Shown here piece by piece: positions 59,848 through 64,000 of a stretch of DNA of 64,000 nucleotides. The first letter of the stretch is position 1. Each line of letters starts with the position of its first letter. The translations under genes and the position numbers were made by a program. The notes below the pieces were generated by a model that ran no database searches, had not been told where the DNA came from, and saw only the letters and a program-made list of their open reading frames with translations. The stretch is taken from assembly GCF_009760405.1 (NCBI RefSeq), contig NZ_WRPP01000007.1, positions 372,001-436,000 of the forward strand, given 5' to 3'. This stretch comes from Nocardia terrae (GTDB lineage: Bacteria > Actinomycetota > Actinomycetes > Mycobacteriales > Mycobacteriaceae).

Positions 59848-60944
59848 TCGTGCACCTCGCGGCAGGCGCGGTAGAAGTCGGCCCAGTCCGGGCGCTGACG
59901 GACCACGGCCTCCAGGTATTCGGTCCAAACCACTTGGTCGGCAACCGGATCCTTGACGACCGCGCCCAGCACCGCGCCCGCGATATCGGCGGGGCGCAGC
60001 ACCCCGTCACCGAAGTGGGCGGCGAGCGCGATGCCATTGGTGATCACCGAGATCGCCTCGGCGGTCGACAGCGTGCCCGACGGGGACTTGAGCTTGGTGC
60101 GCCCGTCCTCGGTCATGCCCGAGCGCAGCTCGCGGAACACCCGCACCACGCGCCGGATCTCCTCGGCCGCGGCGGGCACGAAAGGCAATTCCAGTGCGGT
60201 GCCGAGCTGTTCGACGCGGCGGGTCACGATGGCGACCTCTTCGTCCTCGCCCGCCGGCAGCGGCAGCACCACGGTATTGAAGCGCCGTCGCAGCGCCGAG
60301 GACAGTTCGTTGACGCCCCGGTCGCGGTCATTGGCGGTGGCGATCACATTGAAGCCCTTGGCCGCCTGCACCTCCGTGCCGAGTTCCGGCACCGGCAGCG
60401 TCTTCTCCGACAGCACCGTGATCAGCGCGTCCTGCACATCCGAGGGGATGCGGGTGAGCTCCTCGAGCCGCGCGATCGAGCCCAGGCGCATGGCGGTCAT
60501 GATGGGCGAGGGCACCAGTGCCGCCTCGCTGGGACCCTCGGCCAGCAGTCGCGCGTAGTTCCAGCCGTAGCGGATGGCCTCCTCGGCGGTGCCGGAGGTG
60601 CCCTGCACCAGCAGCGTGGAATGCCCGGCGACGGCCGCCGAAAGATGTTCCGACACCCAGGTCTTCGCGGTGCCCGGAACGCCGATCAGCAGCAGCGCGC
60701 GGTCGGTGGCCAGCGTCGCCACCGCGACCTCCATGAGCCGGCGCGGGCCCACGTACTTGGGCGTGATGACCGTTCCGTCGGACAGCGTGCCACCCAGCAG
60801 ATAGGTGACCACCGCCCACGGCGACAGCTTCCAGGAGGGCGGGCGCGGCCGGTCGTCGGCGGCGGCCAGCGCCTTCAGCTCGTCGGCGAAGGCCTGTTCG
60901 GCGTGCGGGCGCAGCAGGGCGTCGCGTTCCTGAGTCATGGTCAC
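59844..60944 (-). CDS. MoxR-type AAA+ ATPase
   Basis: A 366-residue AAA+ ATPase. Walker A is LIGVPGTAKTW near residue 92. The Walker B position reads ARLEELTR, near residue 160, with Glu-Glu rather than Asp-Glu; this appears usual in this operon type. The sensor region NVIATANDRDRGVNEL and the arginine-finger segment SSALRRRF are clear. MoxR proteins pair with VWA proteins as chaperone-like machines. GTG 60944 overlaps the upstream stop by 4 nt; ATG 60938 is an alternative. Together with the DUF5682 and VWA genes it forms a tightly coupled unit. Confidence 0.92.
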   Translation of the reverse strand: MTMTQERDALLRPHAEQAFADELKALAAADDRPRPPSWKLSPWAVVTYLLGGTLSDGTVITPKYVGPRRLMEVAVATLATDRALLLIGVPGTAKTWVSEHLSAAVAGHSTLLVQGTSGTAEEAIRYGWNYARLLAEGPSEAALVPSPIMTAMRLGSIARLEELTRIPSDVQDALITVLSEKTLPVPELGTEVQAAKGFNVIATANDRDRGVNELSSALRRRFNTVVLPLPAGEDEEVAIVTRRVEQLGTALELPFVPAAAEEIRRVVRVFRELRSGMTEDGRTKLKSPSGTLSTAEAISVITNGIALAAHFGDGVLRPADIAGAVLGAVVKDPVADQVVWTEYLEAVVRQRPDWADFYRACREVHE

Positions 60945-63900
60945 TGCAGCTCCTCGAGCATCGTCGTGCGTTCAATGAGGTCATGGGCGAGCTGGTCGAA
61001 GGCCTGCTCCCAGTAGGGGTCACCGCACCGGCGGGCCACGCCCGCCACCATCCCGGCCACCTGGGGCGGGAAATGGGTGGACGCCGCGCGGAACAGCGTC
61101 CGATACGAGCCGGGCACCAGGCTGGGCGCGCCCGGCCGGTCCGCGCACAGCTGCGCGCGCTCGAGCAGCAGCCGCAACACGTGCTCGGCCATCGGCCCGG
61201 GCCACGGATGCGGCATGGCGCGCAGCAGCGATTCGATCTCGGCCAGCCAGCTGGAATCCAGCCCGCGCAGGTGGCGGATCTGCGCCGTCTCGGGCTGCAA
61301 CGCGAACAGTTCGCGCAGCTTCTCGCTGTCGGCATCGCGGGCGTCGGCGCCCGACATCACGCCGAACAGGGCCGCGGCCCACTCCGAATTCCGTTGCGCC
61401 AGCGCGGCGTCGGTCCAGCCCGCGAACATGGGGCCGCGCACGCTCTCCGACATGGAGACCCGCACGGCCTCCTCCGGCGATCCGAGAATGCGCTCCCAAT
61501 GGCTCAGCGGCGTCCCCGCTACCACCCGGTGCAGCCATTCGGTGGCCAGATCCGGCGCACCGTCCGCCCGATAAGCGGTGTAGCCGAACGCATCTCCCAC
61601 GCCGTCGCGCCGAGCCGCGTCATCCAGCACCCCGGGCCCGGTGGTGACCAACTGCGGTCGCACCGGCCGCGGCCCGAAACTCAACCAGGCGGCGGCCCGG
61701 CGCGCCATCCGCGCCGCGAACGCCGAATCCGGCAACCGCCCCAGCAGATCCGCCGCCAGCCGCCGCACCTCGGCCCGCCGATCGTCGAGCGCCGCCTCCA
61801 GCAGCGCCTCGTCCCCGATCGAGAGGCCATCGGCCAGCACGGCGAGCAGTTCGGCCTTGCCCGGTCCGGACTCCTGCGCCCACGAACCGGCCAGCGCCGC
61901 CCGGGCCGCCGCCGGATCCCGGTGCCGCAGCTGGGTCAGCCACCCACGCCGCTCCGCCGCTCGACCGTGCGACCACACGCTCTCGTCCTCGGCGGCCGCC
62001 CGCACCAGCGACTTCCACCCCGGATGCTGCGCGGCCAGCCACCGGCCGCGCGCCCCGGCCAGCCGAAGCAGCGATTCGCGATGCGAGGCAAGCGCTTTCG
62101 CGCGATCCAGCAGCACACTGACCGAGCCGTCCGGAGCGCGGAAGTTCCGTGGCCCGACGAGCGCGAACCACTCGTCCAGAAACGGCGAATTGTCGGCCAG
62201 CATGTCGATCAGCCGGGCGCCGGCCGCGACCGGCAGCAGTGGTCGCCCGTCGTCCGCCGCGACCTCGCCGCGCTCGGCGGACGTCGTGACCACGCCACCG
62301 CGCGCGAAACAGTCCTGCAGCGCAATGGATTCCAGCAGTACCGCGGCCGAATCGCCGGTCCGACCGGAGACGGCTTCGACGACCGGCTCGGCCAACCCGG
62401 CCGGATGAGCCGGACGCCGCGCCGTGCCGACGAGCGCCGCCGAAACCTGCTCGGCGCTCCCGCCGTCCTCGACGCCGCCGCGCACCGGAATCGGGCTGCC
62501 CTGTCCCACACCGACATCCACCATCGACCCGGCGTCCAGCGCCGCGACGGGCACCAGCCCGTCCACGGTCCACTCGCCGATCACGGTGATCGGATGCCCG
62601 CCCGAGAGCCCGAGCAATCGCCACGGCTCGCCCTCGGCGATCGAAACAGGCAGGGCGTCCCCGCCGGATTCCACCACATACCAACCCTTTTCACCGCGAA
62701 CCGGCACCACGTCGGCCAGCAGCACCGGCCACGACCGCAGAAACGGATCGGCACCAAGAGCCCGTGCGTGCTCGACAAGCGCTGCTTCGATGCCGTCGGA
62801 ACGGGCGGATGCGGCACCGCCGACCCGCACGGACGAGTGGGCTGTCGCGGCGGCTCCGCCGACGTCGGTCGGTCCGCCCGCAGGACCGGTTGCAGCCGTG
62901 CGGTTCTCGTCCGCACCGCTGCCGGTGTGCCTGGTGTGGACTGTCACATCTCCCGCTACAGCACTCCCGCCGCGGGCGACGGTCTCAATGGTGGTGCGCA
63001 GCGGAATCGTGGTGAAGGGCTCCGGGATGTCTTCGTGTCGTCTGCCCCAGATGGCGCGCAGGGGTGCGGCGGCCGGGTAGAAGTGGAGGTCCGCGTCCAC
63101 CTGGAATCCCGGGGCCGGAGTGTCATGGGGAAACGCGGGGCTGCCGTAGTGGTGGTCGACCAGCAGGGCCCAGCGGCCGGAAGTGCGGCCGCGCAACCAG
63201 ACTCGGCGGGTGTAGAGGCCGTCCTCGGAGGTGGTGCGCAGGCCGAGGACCTGCCAGCGGTCGCGGACGGCGGGCTCGGCGCGGACCGTCTCCACCGGGG
63301 TGGGGTAGCCGATGTGGGTGCGGACGCTGGCACGCAGGCCGGGGGAGAGGTCGTCGAGGCGGGTGTGGGCGGTGGCCAGCAGATGCAGGCGGGCGTACTC
63401 GCGCAGCAGTAGCCGGGGCCAGTCGGAACGGATGGTGGCGAGCGGCAACCGGCGCAGGGTCGAGGCGATGGCGGGGGCCTGTGCGTCGACCATGCGGGCG
63501 GCCACGGTTTCGAAGGCGTGCGCGGAGCGGTCCGACTGCGCGAGGCCGGTGCGCACCTGGTCGGTGAGCCAGGTGCTCAGGTCGGCCAGCCCGGCGGTGA
63601 CGCGGGCGCGGCGCTGGTCCGCGGTGGCCCCGGTGGCCCGGGCCGGTCTCGCTTCGGGCCGGGCCGCCTCGGCGGCGCGGGCGGACTCCGCTCCGGACTC
63701 GGCCTTCTCAGCTGCCCGGGTGGCGCGCCCGGTCAGCCAGTCGGCCGCGAAATCCGCGACCTCGGCTGCCGCGGCGACCTCGCCCGCACTCCAGGACAAC
63801 AGCAATGACAGCGCGTGTTTGCACGGAAACTTGCGACTCGGGCAGGTGCACCTGTACGCGGGCCCCGTCAGATCCACCACGGTCTGGTACGGATTGCCGC

Positions 63901-64000
63901 CGCTGCCCTGGCACAGCCCCCACAGCGCGGTCTCGTGCATCCCGGTGCCGCTCCACTTGCCGCGCAGCTTGCGGGCGGCGGTCAGCGACGCGGCGTCCGG
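60941..64000 (-). CDS. SWIM zinc-finger protein fused to a DUF5691-like domain (5' end beyond window)
   Basis: At least 1019 residues; the reading frame stays open to the right edge, so the true start lies outside (the ATG at 63940 is internal). The visible N-terminus PDAASLTAARKLRGKWSGTG leads to the SWIM finger CTCPSRKFPCKH (Cys, Cys, Cys, His). A SWIM-protein body ends near GDALPVSIAEGEPWRLLGLSG. After a low-complexity spacer, EQVSAALVGTARRP opens a helical region whose repeats (ALLEAALDDRRAEVRRLAAD) resemble DUF5691. Elsewhere these two parts are often separate neighbouring genes, so this is probably a fusion (from memory of the cluster). The stop overlaps the MoxR start. Confidence 0.84.
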   Translation of the reverse strand, partial: PDAASLTAARKLRGKWSGTGMHETALWGLCQGSGGNPYQTVVDLTGPAYRCTCPSRKFPCKHALSLLLSWSAGEVAAAAEVADFAADWLTGRATRAAEKAESGAESARAAEAARPEARPARATGATADQRRARVTAGLADLSTWLTDQVRTGLAQSDRSAHAFETVAARMVDAQAPAIASTLRRLPLATIRSDWPRLLLREYARLHLLATAHTRLDDLSPGLRASVRTHIGYPTPVETVRAEPAVRDRWQVLGLRTTSEDGLYTRRVWLRGRTSGRWALLVDHHYGSPAFPHDTPAPGFQVDADLHFYPAAAPLRAIWGRRHEDIPEPFTTIPLRTTIETVARGGSAVAGDVTVHTRHTGSGADENRTAATGPAGGPTDVGGAAATAHSSVRVGGAASARSDGIEAALVEHARALGADPFLRSWPVLLADVVPVRGEKGWYVVESGGDALPVSIAEGEPWRLLGLSGGHPITVIGEWTVDGLVPVAALDAGSMVDVGVGQGSPIPVRGGVEDGGSAEQVSAALVGTARRPAHPAGLAEPVVEAVSGRTGDSAAVLLESIALQDCFARGGVVTTSAERGEVAADDGRPLLPVAAGARLIDMLADNSPFLDEWFALVGPRNFRAPDGSVSVLLDRAKALASHRESLLRLAGARGRWLAAQHPGWKSLVRAAAEDESVWSHGRAAERRGWLTQLRHRDPAAARAALAGSWAQESGPGKAELLAVLADGLSIGDEALLEAALDDRRAEVRRLAADLLGRLPDSAFAARMARRAAAWLSFGPRPVRPQLVTTGPGVLDDAARRDGVGDAFGYTAYRADGAPDLATEWLHRVVAGTPLSHWERILGSPEEAVRVSMSESVRGPMFAGWTDAALAQRNSEWAAALFGVMSGADARDADSEKLRELFALQPETAQIRHLRGLDSSWLAEIESLLRAMPHPWPGPMAEHVLRLLLERAQLCADRPGAPSLVPGSYRTLFRAASTHFPPQVAGMVAGVARRCGDPYWEQAFDQLAHDLIERTTMLEELQ

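Noticed and set aside
56339..60944. The MoxR/VWA operon as a known vWA-MoxR-VMAP ternary conflict system
   Set aside because: MoxR and VWA are present, but I see no VMAP-type effector domain; the other partners are DUF5682 and a SWIM-DUF5691 protein, so I did not use that name.
60983..63412. 809-residue plus-strand open frame opposite the SWIM gene
   Set aside because: Composition is Arg/Gln/Gly-rich without motifs, and the minus strand has a SWIM finger and operon overlaps.

Overview
The window is 64 kb of high-GC, densely coded actinobacterial DNA. It most likely comes from a mycolic-acid-containing Mycobacteriales genome such as Nocardia. The grounds are: the multifunctional 2-oxoglutarate enzyme Kgd with its fused E2-like domain; a close relative of the mycobacterial alkyl-sulfatase dioxygenase Rv3406; a PtpB-type phosphatase; PknB-type Ser/Thr kinases; a paired acyl-CoA dehydrogenase operon; frequent GTG/TTG starts; and many 4-nt stop/start overlaps. 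No rRNA, tRNA, CRISPR array, prophage or complete insertion sequence was seen.

Layout. 0-7.3 kb: two DHA2 drug exporters (the second co-transcribed behind a PadR repressor with an 18-bp palindromic operator), a membrane molybdopterin oxidoreductase, and two paralogous Uma2-type nuclease-fold genes flanking the PadR/MFS unit; a GNAT relic follows. 7.3-15 kb: kgd and a single-chain ABC exporter with two TMD-NBD halves. 15-20 kb: VOC proteins, an EcsC-like/ABC ATPase/ABC-2 permease operon and an AraC regulator. 20-26 kb: a glutathionyl-hydroquinone reductase-like protein, a crotonase, a truncated acyl-adenylating enzyme, a Tyr phosphatase, a TetR-like protein without a recognisable HTH, and a PLP fold-III enzyme. 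26-30 kb: a giant TM0106-like nuclease/helicase whose catalytic motifs are largely gone. 30-46 kb: mostly metabolic and housekeeping genes (methyltransferase, hydrolases, gamma-carbonic anhydrase, phosphoribosyltransferase, nitrilase, DEAD-box RNA helicase, acyl-CoA dehydrogenase pair, HMG-CoA lyase with CoA-transferase, TauD-type dioxygenase, endonuclease IV). 46-56 kb: three Ser/Thr kinases, a MacB-type ABC transporter and a lipoprotein serine hydrolase. 56-64 kb: a coupled operon reading SWIM-DUF5691 fusion, MoxR AAA, DUF5682, VWA, running off the right edge.

Most notable observations: (i) a dispersed 75-bp imperfect palindrome present five times, always exactly 75 bp, one copy read through in frame in the linker of the fused ABC exporter; (ii) the SWIM/MoxR/DUF5682/VWA operon, in which DUF5682 carries the two GxxH motifs, the E and the R expected of the TIKI/TraB/EreA-ChaN superfamily; (iii) the TM0106-like pseudoenzyme; (iv) a four-copy 22-bp iteron array between divergent genes; (v) two tandem kinases sharing an unnamed two-cysteine ectodomain.

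Domain names come from recognition of the protein sequence alone; no database search was run. Start codons were chosen from ribosome-binding sites and family alignment from memory and are the least certain part of the annotation.
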